Source: DATFPQ01 sp035264765
GTDB taxonomy: Bacteria; Actinomycetota; Actinomycetes; Actinomycetales; Angustibacteraceae
NCBI GenBank assembly: GCA_035264765.1
Contig: DATFPQ010000084.1
Coordinates: 1 to 7,338, forward strand
Length of the DNA stretch: 7,338 bases
Reading direction: 5' to 3'
In this document: positions 1 through 5,518 of the stretch, one piece after another
Numbering within the stretch: the stretch's first letter is position 1
Layout: each line of letters begins with the position of its first letter
Position numbers and translations under genes: made by a program
The notes under the pieces: model-generated
Database searches by the model: none
What the model was told of the DNA's origin: nothing
What the model saw: only the letters and a program-made list of their open reading frames with translations

Positions 1-88
1 CTGTTGAAGGCCGCAGACCAAGGTCACCCATATCATTTCGAGGTTCTCGCGCCTACCCCAGCTCATCACAACCTAACGCGGAACACAC

Positions 89-1162
89 CTAGTGGCGTGT
101 CGTTGAGACGTGTTTACGTTTGCGGTGGATCTTGTCGAGGATTTCGTTGGCGGGCTTGGTCCAGATGAACGGGTGCTTGCGGTGGTTCCAGCCGGAGATG
201 AACCACCGGATCTTGATCATGAGCTCGCGGACGGAGCGGAAGGTGCCGCGGCGGATGGCTTGGCGTTCGATGATGCTGAACCAGACCTCGACCAGGTTCA
301 GCCATGACCCGGACGTCGGGGTGAAGTGGACGTGGATCCGCGGGTTCGCGGCCAGCCATTCCCGGACTTCGACGCGCTTGTGCGCGGCGTAGTTGTCCAT
401 CACCAGGTGTAGCTCGCGCTCGGGGTAGGCGCGGGCGACCTGGCGCAAGAACCGGAGGAACTCCTGGTGTCTGTGCCGCGGCAGGCAGGTTCCGGTGACG
501 GCGCCGGTGGCAATCTCCAGCGCGGCGAACAGCGTCGTGGTGCCGTTGCGGACGTAGTCGTGGGTGCGCCGCTCGGGCAGCCCGGGCTGCATGGGCAGCA
601 TCGGTGCGGTCCGATCCAGCGCCTGGATCTGGGACTTCTCGTCGACGCACAGCACCACCGCGTTCTCCGGCGGGGCCAGGTACAGCCCCACCACGTCGGT
701 GACCTTCGCGGCCAGCTCGGGGTCGGTGGAGAACTTGAAGGTCTGACAGCGCCAGGGTTGCACCCCGTACGCCCTCCAGGCCCGCGCGACCGTGGCGTGG
801 TCGATCTTGAGCCGGTTGGCCAGCAGGCGGGACGACCAGTGCGTCACCCCCAGCCGCTTCGGCGGCGGTGTCAGCGTCGCCTCGATGATCTTGCGGGCGT
901 CGATCGTTCGCGGCCGTCCCGAGCGGGGCGCATCGGTCAGTCCCGCGACCCCGCTGCGTTGGTAACGGCGCCGCCACAGCAGCACCGTCGGCGCCGACAC
1001 CCCCACCCGACGCGCGATCTCCGCATGGGCAAGCCCGTCAGCTGCCAACAGCACGATCCGAGCCCGCTGCGCCAACCCCGCCCGGATCGCACTGGACCGC
1101 ACCCACGCGGACAACTCGGCCCGGTCGCCGTCCCGCAGGTCCAAAGCAGCAGCGCGCATCAC
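89..1162 (-). CDS. IS630-family DDE transposase
   Basis: This 357-residue protein should cut and paste its own element at TA sites. An N-terminal helix-turn-helix covers about residues 28-68 (EIARRVGVSAPTV), and a second winged-helix-like segment covers about 104-136 (SRLLANRLKI...ATVARAW). The DDE catalytic domain follows. Candidate acidic residues are D174 in VVLCVDEKSQ, D256 in LHLVMDNYAAHK and E292 in SWLNLVEVWF, with the last two 35 residues apart, close to the family spacing. The basic tail ends KRKHVSTTRH. The start is GTG at 1162 or ATG at 1159; a GGTGAG at 1171-1176 lies 8 nt from the GTG and 11 nt from the ATG, so either is possible. The stop codon TAG (91-89) is not inside the element: TA is the target duplication and the final G is host DNA. 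No frameshift or missing motif is seen. Confidence 0.95.
   Translation of the reverse strand: MMRAAALDLRDGDRAELSAWVRSSAIRAGLAQRARIVLLAADGLAHAEIARRVGVSAPTVLLWRRRYQRSGVAGLTDAPRSGRPRTIDARKIIEATLTPPPKRLGVTHWSSRLLANRLKIDHATVARAWRAYGVQPWRCQTFKFSTDPELAAKVTDVVGLYLAPPENAVVLCVDEKSQIQALDRTAPMLPMQPGLPERRTHDYVRNGTTTLFAALEIATGAVTGTCLPRHRHQEFLRFLRQVARAYPERELHLVMDNYAAHKRVEVREWLAANPRIHVHFTPTSGSWLNLVEVWFSIIERQAIRRGTFRSVRELMIKIRWFISGWNHRKHPFIWTKPANEILDKIHRKRKHVSTTRH
92..104 (+). repeat. Left terminal inverted repeat of the IS630 element
   Basis: GTGGCGTGTCGTT, preceded by the TA duplication at 90-91. It matches the right terminus at 11 of 13 positions, with both differences being T/C. This end also encodes the last four transposase residues. 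Confidence 0.85.
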
Positions 1163-1194
1163 CCAATCATCTCACCACACCGCTAAGCAACTTA

Positions 1195-1207
1195 AGCGAC
1201 GCGCCAC
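1195..1207 (-). repeat. Right terminal inverted repeat of the IS630 element
   Basis: Read on the minus strand this is GTGGCGCGTCGCT, and it is followed on the plus strand by TA at 1208-1209. The 32 bases between this repeat and the transposase start are the element's only non-coding DNA, so any transposase promoter must lie here or in the host flank. Confidence 0.85.
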
Positions 1208-1260
1208 TAGTTCGGAGGCGCGGCGTAAATGGCGCAATGGTTTCTCCGACAGCCCACTCG

Positions 1261-1278
1261 CCATTGCCCCTGCAATGG
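1261..1278. promoter_or_regulatory. Perfect inverted repeat in the lsr2 leader
   Basis: CCATTGC-CCCT-GCAATGG is a perfect 7-bp inverted repeat with a 4-nt centre. A third copy of the half-site, GCAATGG, lies upstream at 1234-1240. The cluster is about 90 bp before the lsr2 start and just outside the IS. It could be an operator for a dimeric regulator or a small RNA hairpin; the sequence does not decide which. It has no T-tract, so a classical terminator is unlikely. Confidence 0.35.
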
Positions 1279-1366
1279 TCGTCACAAGCGTGTCGATGTT
1301 GACCGCCTGGGACGCCGCTGTGATTGGATGGATATCCCATAACGGCTGAACAGGGACAGGACGAAC

Positions 1367-1726
1367 ATGGCACAGCGCACGGTCGTTCAGCTTGTTGACG
1401 ACATCGACGGGACCCAGATCACGGATAACCACGGCGAGACGGTGACGTTCGCCCTGGACGGCACGACCTACCAGATCGACGTGACCAAAGAGCACGCGAA
1501 GCAGCTTCGAGAGGCCGTGCAGGTCTATATCGCCAACGGCCGACGGGTCGGCGGCGGCCGCGGCCGTTCGGTCGGCAACGGTCGCTCCGGCGCTCCCCGC
1601 TCCGGCAAGCGCGACCCCGAGCAGACCAAGGCGATCAAGGAGTGGGCGCGGGCGAACGGGCACCAGATCAGCGGCCGTGGCCGCATCGCCCAGCGCGTCC
1701 TCGACGCGTACGAGGCGGCGCACTGA
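1367..1726 (+). CDS. lsr2: Lsr2 nucleoid-associated protein / xenogeneic silencer
   Basis: This 119-residue protein belongs to the Lsr2 family, the small actinobacterial proteins that bridge DNA, bind AT-rich tracts in the minor groove and silence horizontally acquired genes, with an H-NS-like role. The N-terminal oligomerisation domain (about residues 1-60) has the family signature VVQLVDDIDG, then FALDGTTYQIDVT and AANGRRVGG-like text. A flexible basic Gly/Arg linker spans about 61-83. The C-terminal DNA-binding domain (about 84-119) contains IKEWARANGH and the AT-hook-like R104-G105-R106 motif in SGRGRI, ending in DAYEAAH. The length is slightly above the usual 110 or so because of the linker. 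The ATG is preceded by AGGA (1358-1361) with 5 nt spacing. The gene is monocistronic by position, and an IS630 copy lies 160 bp upstream. Some actinobacteria carry more than one lsr2 paralogue, so this may not be the only copy. Confidence 0.96.
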   Translation: MAQRTVVQLVDDIDGTQITDNHGETVTFALDGTTYQIDVTKEHAKQLREAVQVYIANGRRVGGGRGRSVGNGRSGAPRSGKRDPEQTKAIKEWARANGHQISGRGRIAQRVLDAYEAAH

Positions 1727-1780
1727 CGTAGCGTTCTCCGGACGGAGCCTCGGACGTCCCCACGCGCCACAGCTAGCCGC

Positions 1781-1792
1781 GGCCTTCGGGCC
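1781..1792 (+). terminator. Short UUCG-loop hairpin after lsr2
   Basis: GGCC-TTCG-GGCC forms a 4-bp stem closed by a C(UUCG)G tetraloop, 55 nt after the lsr2 stop and before the GGDEF gene. UUCG loops are stable and common in bacterial terminators, but the stem is short and no U-tract follows, so this is only a weak terminator candidate. Confidence 0.25.
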
Positions 1793-1825
1793 TGGGAATG
1801 CGGGCGGACGGGACCGACGGATCTC

Positions 1826-1834
1826 AAGGAGAGG
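1826..1834 (+). promoter_or_regulatory. Ribosome binding site fixing the GGDEF start
   Basis: AAGGAGAGG is an almost perfect Shine-Dalgarno sequence. Its AGGAG core ends 8 nt before the ATG at 1840. An in-frame ATG at 1798 would add 14 residues but has only a GGGA directly against it, so 1840 is the better start. Confidence 0.85.
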
Positions 1835-1839
1835 TGCGG

Positions 1840-2745
1840 ATGGACAGTGCCGGGGGCGAGGTGCCCTACGAGGACATGATTCAGGCGGCACCGCTCGCCG
1901 TCCTGGTGCACGTGGACGACACGGTGGTCTACGTCAACCGAAGCGCCGAGGAGTTCCTCGGCGTAGGCCCGGGCCAAGGCGTGGGGCTGCGCCTCCCAGA
2001 CGTGGTGCATCCCGACTCGCTGATGCAGGTTCGGCACCGGACCGAACAGCTGCTGGCGGGTCATGAGCTCGCCGGTTCGGCGGAGTGGACCATCGTGCGG
2101 CCCGACGGGGCGCTGGTGCGGGTGGAGTCGGTGGACCGCACCATTGCGGTCGGCGACCGCCTTGGCGTCTACGTGATGGCGTGCGACGTCACCGAGCGCA
2201 CCCGCCGGGAGGCGCACCTGGCACACCTGGCCACCCATGACGGGCTGACCGCACTGCCGAACCGGTTGCTGCTGCTCGACCGGCTGGGTCAAGCCCTGAC
2301 CCGGATCGGCCGCGGCTGCACTGGCGTGCTCGTGCTGTTCGTCGACCTGGACCGGTTCAAGGCCGTCAATGACGCGTACGGCCATGCCGCCGGTGACGAG
2401 GTGCTGCGCCAGGTGGCCCAACGGCTGGCGGGTGCGGTGCGCGCCGGCGACACCGTGGCCCGGCTCTCCGGCGACGAGTTCGTCGTCTGCGCGGAGATCG
2501 ACGAGCCTGGGGCGGACGAAGCCCTGCGGCGCCGTGTGTTCGAGGTGCTCACCGCGCCCTACGACACCGGGGACGATCAGGTCGACGTCGGGGCGAGTGT
2601 CGGGCCGCTGCTGCTCACCGGCCACACTGACGCCGAGACCGCGCTGGCCGAGGCTGACCGGCTGATGTACGAGGCCAAACGCGACCGGCCGTCGGCGCCG
2701 AAACCGCGGGAGCCGTCCCTCAGCAGGCAGCCGACCACCGGCTGA
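1840..2745 (+). CDS. PAS-GGDEF protein, putative diguanylate cyclase
   Basis: This 301-residue protein has no membrane segment and is probably cytoplasmic. An N-terminal PAS sensor domain (about residues 8-120) shows VVYVNRSAEEFLG, a VHPDSL element and the closing PAC-like YVMACDVTERTRRE. The GGDEF domain (about 125-285) has the classic opening HDGLTALPNR, then FVDLDRFKAVNDAYGHAAGD. Its active-site signature is SGDEF (210-214), where Ser replaces the first Gly; this variant is common and often compatible with activity. An RxxD inhibitory-site motif (R201-D204) lies exactly five residues before it, as in product-inhibited cyclases. The GASVG and ADRLMYEAK motifs are also present. The expected reaction is two GTP to cyclic di-GMP, controlled by an unknown PAS signal. 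No EAL or HD-GYP domain follows. The start is chosen on the strong Shine-Dalgarno at 1826-1834. The gene stands alone between lsr2 and the channel pair. Confidence 0.92.
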   Translation: MDSAGGEVPYEDMIQAAPLAVLVHVDDTVVYVNRSAEEFLGVGPGQGVGLRLPDVVHPDSLMQVRHRTEQLLAGHELAGSAEWTIVRPDGALVRVESVDRTIAVGDRLGVYVMACDVTERTRREAHLAHLATHDGLTALPNRLLLLDRLGQALTRIGRGCTGVLVLFVDLDRFKAVNDAYGHAAGDEVLRQVAQRLAGAVRAGDTVARLSGDEFVVCAEIDEPGADEALRRRVFEVLTAPYDTGDDQVDVGASVGPLLLTGHTDAETALAEADRLMYEAKRDRPSAPKPREPSLSRQPTTG

Positions 2746-2788
2746 GCGGGCCCTCGGCTGAGCTGACCGCCCGCTGAGCGGGCCGCAA
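2741..2788. repeat. Three 16-bp degenerate tandem units at the GGDEF 3' end
   Basis: GCTGAGC recurs at 2741, 2757 and 2773, an exact 16-bp period. The first and third units share GCTGAGCGGGCC (12 bp); the middle unit is GCTGAGCTGACC. The first unit contains the GGDEF stop codon. The repeat overlaps the hairpin that may end the transcript. Confidence 0.6.
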
Positions 2789-2810
2789 GTCCGGGTGCGG
2801 TGCGCTTGCG
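2769..2810 (+). terminator. Tandem GC-rich hairpins after the GGDEF gene
   Basis: GCCCGC-TGA-GCGGGC (2769-2783) is a perfect 6-bp stem with a 3-nt loop. Directly after it, CGCAAG (2784-2789) can pair with CTTGCG (2805-2810) around a 15-nt loop. No U-tract follows, which is usual for hairpins behind high-GC actinobacterial genes. The hairpins probably separate the GGDEF transcript from the channel pair, although the 2769 stem can also pair with the earlier GCGGGC at 2746-2751. Confidence 0.4.
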
Positions 2811-2868
2811 CCGACTGCCCTCCCGTGCCTTGATCAGCGGGTAGGCGTCCCCGGACCGTGGAGTGTTG

Positions 2869-3252
2869 ATGAACCTGGAGAAGGTGGTCTTCGGGTTCTT
2901 CGTCGTGCTGGCCGCGACGCTGAACTTCGGATTCTTCATCGGTGATATCGCGAACCCGGCGCTGCACAACGTCTATGAGCTGTTCGCGGCCGTGGTGGTG
3001 AACCTGATCGCGACCGTGCTGAAGTTCGGCGACCGCACCCAGATCGGTGCCGTCCACCTCGCGACCAGCCTGGTGGCGGATCTGCAGCTCAACGCGGCCG
3101 CCCTGGTGTGGGCGTCCGCGTCCCAGATCGCCGGCGGTTTGACGGCACATTCCATGGCCAGCGTGGTGTCCTTGTCCGGCGGGGCGCTGCTGGCCAACAT
3201 CGTCTCGGTGGTGCTGCTCGTCGTCGAGACCGTGTCGTTCCACCGTCGGTGA
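2869..3252 (+). CDS. Small multi-pass membrane protein, DUF6394-like, paired with K+ channel
   Basis: This 127-residue hydrophobic protein has no assigned reaction. Predicted helices lie at about residues 6-25 (VVFGFFVVLAATLNFGFF), 36-53 (YELFAAVVVNLIATVLKFG), 59-83 and 96-122 (SLSGGALLANIVSVVLLVVE). The polar loop KFGDRTQIGA joins helices 2 and 3, and charged or polar residues such as E37, N45, K52, D55 and D71 lie in or next to helices. From memory it resembles the uncharacterised DUF6394 family, which I recall beside potassium channel genes in other bacteria; I could not verify this. ATG 2869 is chosen because GGAG at 2860-2863 sits 5 nt upstream; the in-frame GTG 2863 and TTG 2866 would overlap that site. 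The stop is 12 bp before the channel start, so the two are probably co-translated. I infer a channel accessory or co-regulated membrane role. Confidence 0.85.
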   Translation: MNLEKVVFGFFVVLAATLNFGFFIGDIANPALHNVYELFAAVVVNLIATVLKFGDRTQIGAVHLATSLVADLQLNAAALVWASASQIAGGLTAHSMASVVSLSGGALLANIVSVVLLVVETVSFHRR

Positions 3253-3264
3253 GGGACGGCCGGG

Positions 3265-5064
3265 ATGTCGAACCCCCTGCTGGTCCTATGGCGCCGGATC
3301 TTCGGCCCCGACTACCCGCCGCAGGACCGCGGCCGGCGGCGGATGCCCATGGTCTCGGCAGCCCAGGCCTCCGCGTCCATCTTCCTGGTCCTGCGCCGGA
3401 TGCGCGCCCCGCTCATCGTGCTGATCCTCATCTTCGCCGTCAGCGTGCTCGGGCTGACGCTGATCCCCGGCCAGGACGCCGATGGGAACAGCACCCGGAT
3501 GGGGTTCTTCCACGCCTTTTACTTCATGAGCTTCACCGCGACCACGATCGGGTTCGGTGAGCTGCCGGACGCCTTCACCGATGCCCAGCGCATGTGGGTC
3601 ATCGTCGCCATCTACCTCACGGTCATCGGCTGGGCCTATGCGATCGGCTCACTGCTGGCCCTGTTGCAGGACCGGGCGTTCCGGGACGCCGTCGCGCTGC
3701 AGCGGTTCAGCCGCAAGGTCGCCCGGCTGCGGGAGCCCTTTCTGCTGATCGCCGGCTACGGCAGGACGGGCGAGCTGCTGGGACGCTCGTTCGACGCGCT
3801 CGGCCGGCGGTTCGTGGTCCTTGACGTTTCCGAGGACCGCATCAACGCCCTCGACCTGGACCCGTACCGCGCCGACGTGCCGGGGCTGGTGGGGGACGCG
3901 CGCAACCCCGGCCACCTGGGTGTGGCTGGGCTGAACCACACGCAGTGCGAGGGAGTCGTGGCGCTCACCGACGACGACGAGGTGAACCTGGCCGTGACGA
4001 TGTCCGCCGCCCTGCTGCGCCCGGACCTGCCGGTGGTCGCCCGCACCGTGTCGGTGGCGATCGAGGAGCGGATGCGGGCATTCGGCAGCCCCAGCGTGGT
4101 CAACCCGTTCGACAGCTTCGGCGACCAGCTGCGGCTGGCGCTGCGTGCACCCACCTGCTACCAGCTGCTGACCTGGCTGGAGAGCGGGCTCGGCGCCGAC
4201 CTGCCGCCGCGCGGCCAGCCACCCGCAGCGGGTCGCTGGGTGGTCTGCGGCTACGGGCGGTTCGGCCGCGAGCTCACCCACGACCTGCGTGCGGAGGGGC
4301 TGGAGGTGACGGTGATCGACCCCACGGCGGACGCGGGGAAGGACCCGTCGATTGTCGTGGGCGACGGCTCCGAGCCGAGCGTGCTGGCGCGCGCCGACGT
4401 CCAGCACGCGGTCGGCTTCGTCGCCGGCACGGACAACGACACGACCAACCTGTCGCTGGTGGCCGCCGCCGTCCGGCTCAACCCTGACCTGTACGTGGCG
4501 GCTCGGCAGAACCAGCCCGCCAGCGCACCGCTGTTCGCAGCCATGTCGATCGACTCGCTGCTCGTGCCCACCGAGGTCATCGCGCACGAGGTCTACGCGC
4601 AGCTGAGCACGCCGTTGCTCTGGCGGTTCCTGCAGGAGATGCCGAGCCGTGGCGAGGCCTGGGCGGCCGCGTTGATCGAGCGGCTGACGCGCGAGTGCGG
4701 CCGGCACCTGCAGGCGCTGTGGAAGGTGCGGCTCACCCCTGAGGAGGCTCCCGCTCTGATGCACTGGCTCCACAGCGGAGACGTGAGCCTGGCGGACCTG
4801 CTGCGGGATCCGGACGAACGGGACCAGCGGCTGGAGGCGGTGCCGCTGATCCTCCAGCGCCACGGCGACGCTGTGCTGGCTCCGCCGGACGACACCGTGC
4901 TGTGCGCCGGTGACGAGCTGCTCCTCGCGGGCCAGCCGTCCGCGCGGCGCGAGATGGAGACGACGATGGTGGTCGACGCCGCCGCGGAGTACGTCGCCAC
5001 GGGTCGGCACCGGCCGGCCGGATGGGTGTGGCGGGGGCTGACGAACGTCGCCGGTCGCGGCTAG
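3265..5064 (+). CDS. Two-TM potassium channel with tandem RCK (TrkA-N) domains
   Basis: This 599-residue inner-membrane channel subunit should assemble around a K+-selective pore gated by cytoplasmic ligand-binding domains. Two membrane helices (about residues 49-68 and 110-133) flank a pore loop whose filter is TTIGFGE (93-99), the GFG variant of the usual TVGYG. The first RCK/TrkA-N Rossmann domain starts at FLLIAGYGRTG (G164, G166, G169) with acidic D187 ending beta-2 and a VGDA motif at 209-212. The second starts at VVCGYGRFG (G329, G331, G334) with D352 and VGDGSE at 365-370. A TrkA-C-like region near 524-556 (HGDAVLAPPDD, GDELLLAG) closes the conserved part. The tandem fusion means four subunits would supply the eight RCK domains of a gating ring; the dinucleotide, nucleotide or ion sensed cannot be read from sequence. 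GAGGGA at 3251-3256 overlaps the upstream stop and lies 8 nt before the ATG, supporting translational coupling. Confidence 0.94.
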   Translation: MSNPLLVLWRRIFGPDYPPQDRGRRRMPMVSAAQASASIFLVLRRMRAPLIVLILIFAVSVLGLTLIPGQDADGNSTRMGFFHAFYFMSFTATTIGFGELPDAFTDAQRMWVIVAIYLTVIGWAYAIGSLLALLQDRAFRDAVALQRFSRKVARLREPFLLIAGYGRTGELLGRSFDALGRRFVVLDVSEDRINALDLDPYRADVPGLVGDARNPGHLGVAGLNHTQCEGVVALTDDDEVNLAVTMSAALLRPDLPVVARTVSVAIEERMRAFGSPSVVNPFDSFGDQLRLALRAPTCYQLLTWLESGLGADLPPRGQPPAAGRWVVCGYGRFGRELTHDLRAEGLEVTVIDPTADAGKDPSIVVGDGSEPSVLARADVQHAVGFVAGTDNDTTNLSLVAAAVRLNPDLYVAARQNQPASAPLFAAMSIDSLLVPTEVIAHEVYAQLSTPLLWRFLQEMPSRGEAWAAALIERLTRECGRHLQALWKVRLTPEEAPALMHWLHSGDVSLADLLRDPDERDQRLEAVPLILQRHGDAVLAPPDDTVLCAGDELLLAGQPSARREMETTMVVDAAAEYVATGRHRPAGWVWRGLTNVAGRG

Positions 5065-5067
5065 CCT
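5038..5067 (+). promoter_or_regulatory. Candidate leaderless promoter for the VOC gene
   Basis: CTGACG (5038-5043) and TAGCCT (5062-5067) are separated by 18 bp, resembling TTGACA/TANNNT boxes. The -10 ends 6 nt before the ATG at 5074, so transcription would begin on the start codon, as in many actinobacterial leaderless genes. The TAG of the -10 is also the stop codon of the channel gene. No Shine-Dalgarno precedes the ATG, which fits this reading. In GC-rich DNA such matches can be chance. Confidence 0.42.
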
Positions 5068-5073
5068 TCGCCC

Positions 5074-5454
5074 ATGATCGACCACGTCGGTGTGCAGGTC
5101 GCGGACGTCGAGGCGTCCCTCGCCTTCTACCTGCGTGCGTTCGCCCCGATCGGCCTCCACGAGGTGCTGCGGTTCCCGCACAGCTCCGGATTCGTCGTCG
5201 GGCTGGCCGGTTCCGACGGCAACCCCGATTTCTGGCTCAGTCCGGCGGCCGGTCCGGAGGCCCGGGAGCTGCACCTGGCGCTCCGGGCTCCCGACCGCGA
5301 CGCGGTCGACGCGGTGCACCTTGCCGCCGTGGCGGCGGGCGCGGAGGTGTTGCACGCGCCGCGCGAGTGGCCGGAGTACCACACCGGCTACTACGGCGTG
5401 TTCGTGCGCGACCTCGACGGCCACAACGTGGAAGCCGTCCACCACGGCGGCTGA
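5074..5454 (+). CDS. VOC (glyoxalase/bleomycin-resistance fold) protein
   Basis: This 126-residue single-domain member of the vicinal oxygen chelate superfamily is a family of small cytosolic metal-dependent enzymes or ligand-binding proteins. It opens with MIDHVGVQVADVEASLAFY, the standard first beta-alpha segment, and closes with YYGVFVRDLDGHNVEAV, the typical final strand. Likely metal ligands are H4, H67 (in ELHLAL) and E120 (in NVEAV). The HTGYYGVF stretch resembles the YcbP/lactoylglutathione-lyase-like subgroup, but no substrate can be assigned and some members have no known metal chemistry. The ATG lies 9 bp after the channel stop with no Shine-Dalgarno; translation may be leaderless from the promoter candidate at 5038-5067 or coupled to the upstream gene. 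It converges on the GH32 gene across a strong hairpin. Confidence 0.9.
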   Translation: MIDHVGVQVADVEASLAFYLRAFAPIGLHEVLRFPHSSGFVVGLAGSDGNPDFWLSPAAGPEARELHLALRAPDRDAVDAVHLAAVAAGAEVLHAPREWPEYHTGYYGVFVRDLDGHNVEAVHHGG

Positions 5455-5482
5455 CCGCGGCTCGGCCACGCGGGGACGACGG

Positions 5483-5518
5483 CAGCCGGCGTGGAGTCCG
5501 GAGGCCCCACGCCGGCTG
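5483..5518. terminator. Bidirectional hairpin between convergent genes
   Basis: CAGCCGGCGTGG (5483-5494) pairs perfectly over 12 bp with CCACGCCGGCTG (5507-5518) around a 12-nt loop; one G-U and one G-C pair can extend it to 5481-5520. It lies 28 bp after the VOC stop and 21 bp beyond the GH32 stop, the position expected for a shared terminator. No U-tract is present on either strand. Confidence 0.75.

Larger units (their letters stand above)
92..1207 (-). mobile_element. Complete IS630-family insertion sequence
   Basis: The element is 1116 bp and encodes a single DDE transposase on the minus strand. Its ends are imperfect inverted repeats: GTGGCGTGTCGTT at the left and, read inward from the right, GTGGCGCGTCGCT, matching at 11 of 13 positions. 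Each end is flanked by a TA dinucleotide (90-91 and 1208-1209), the target duplication expected for the IS630/Tc1/mariner superfamily. Removing the element and one TA rejoins C89-TA-G1210, so the empty site was CTAG, the target preference known for IS630 itself. The transposase frame is unbroken and both ends are present, so the copy looks potentially functional and fairly recent. It lies between a gene-free left flank and the lsr2 leader, with the transposase reading away from lsr2. Confidence 0.93.

Noticed and set aside
1..88. Possible tRNA remnant, attachment site or gene end at the left edge
   Set aside because: No T-arm motif, no repeat with the other flank and no meaningful reading frame; nothing can be supported here.
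467..1186. A 239-codon plus-strand open frame opposite the transposase, and a 287-codon shifted minus-strand frame at 114-977
   Set aside because: Both are low-complexity Arg/Pro/Gly-rich translations typical of shadow frames in GC-rich DNA. The transposase frame carries all recognisable motifs.
1192..1231. Outward promoter from the IS right end driving lsr2
   Set aside because: TTAAGC, TAGTTC and TAAATG are present but the spacings do not fit a promoter.
1299..1335. TTGACC at 1299-1304 as a -35 box for lsr2
   Set aside because: No convincing -10 hexamer lies 16-19 bp downstream; GATTGG and GGATAT are poor matches or wrongly spaced.
1798..1839. Upstream in-frame ATG adding 14 residues to the GGDEF protein
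   Set aside because: It lacks a properly spaced Shine-Dalgarno, whereas ATG 1840 has AAGGAGAGG at good spacing. The extra residues look non-coding.
1525..3243. Long minus-strand open frame of 572 codons opposite lsr2, the GGDEF gene and the membrane protein gene
   Set aside because: It crosses three well-supported plus-strand genes and their spacers, shows no domain motif and is His/Arg/Gln-rich, as expected for a mirror of GC-rich codons.
1367..5454. One operon from lsr2 through the VOC gene
   Set aside because: Gaps of over 100 bp with hairpins precede the GGDEF and DUF6394-like genes, and the gene functions are unrelated. Only the DUF6394-like and channel genes are tightly spaced with a shared ribosome-binding arrangement.
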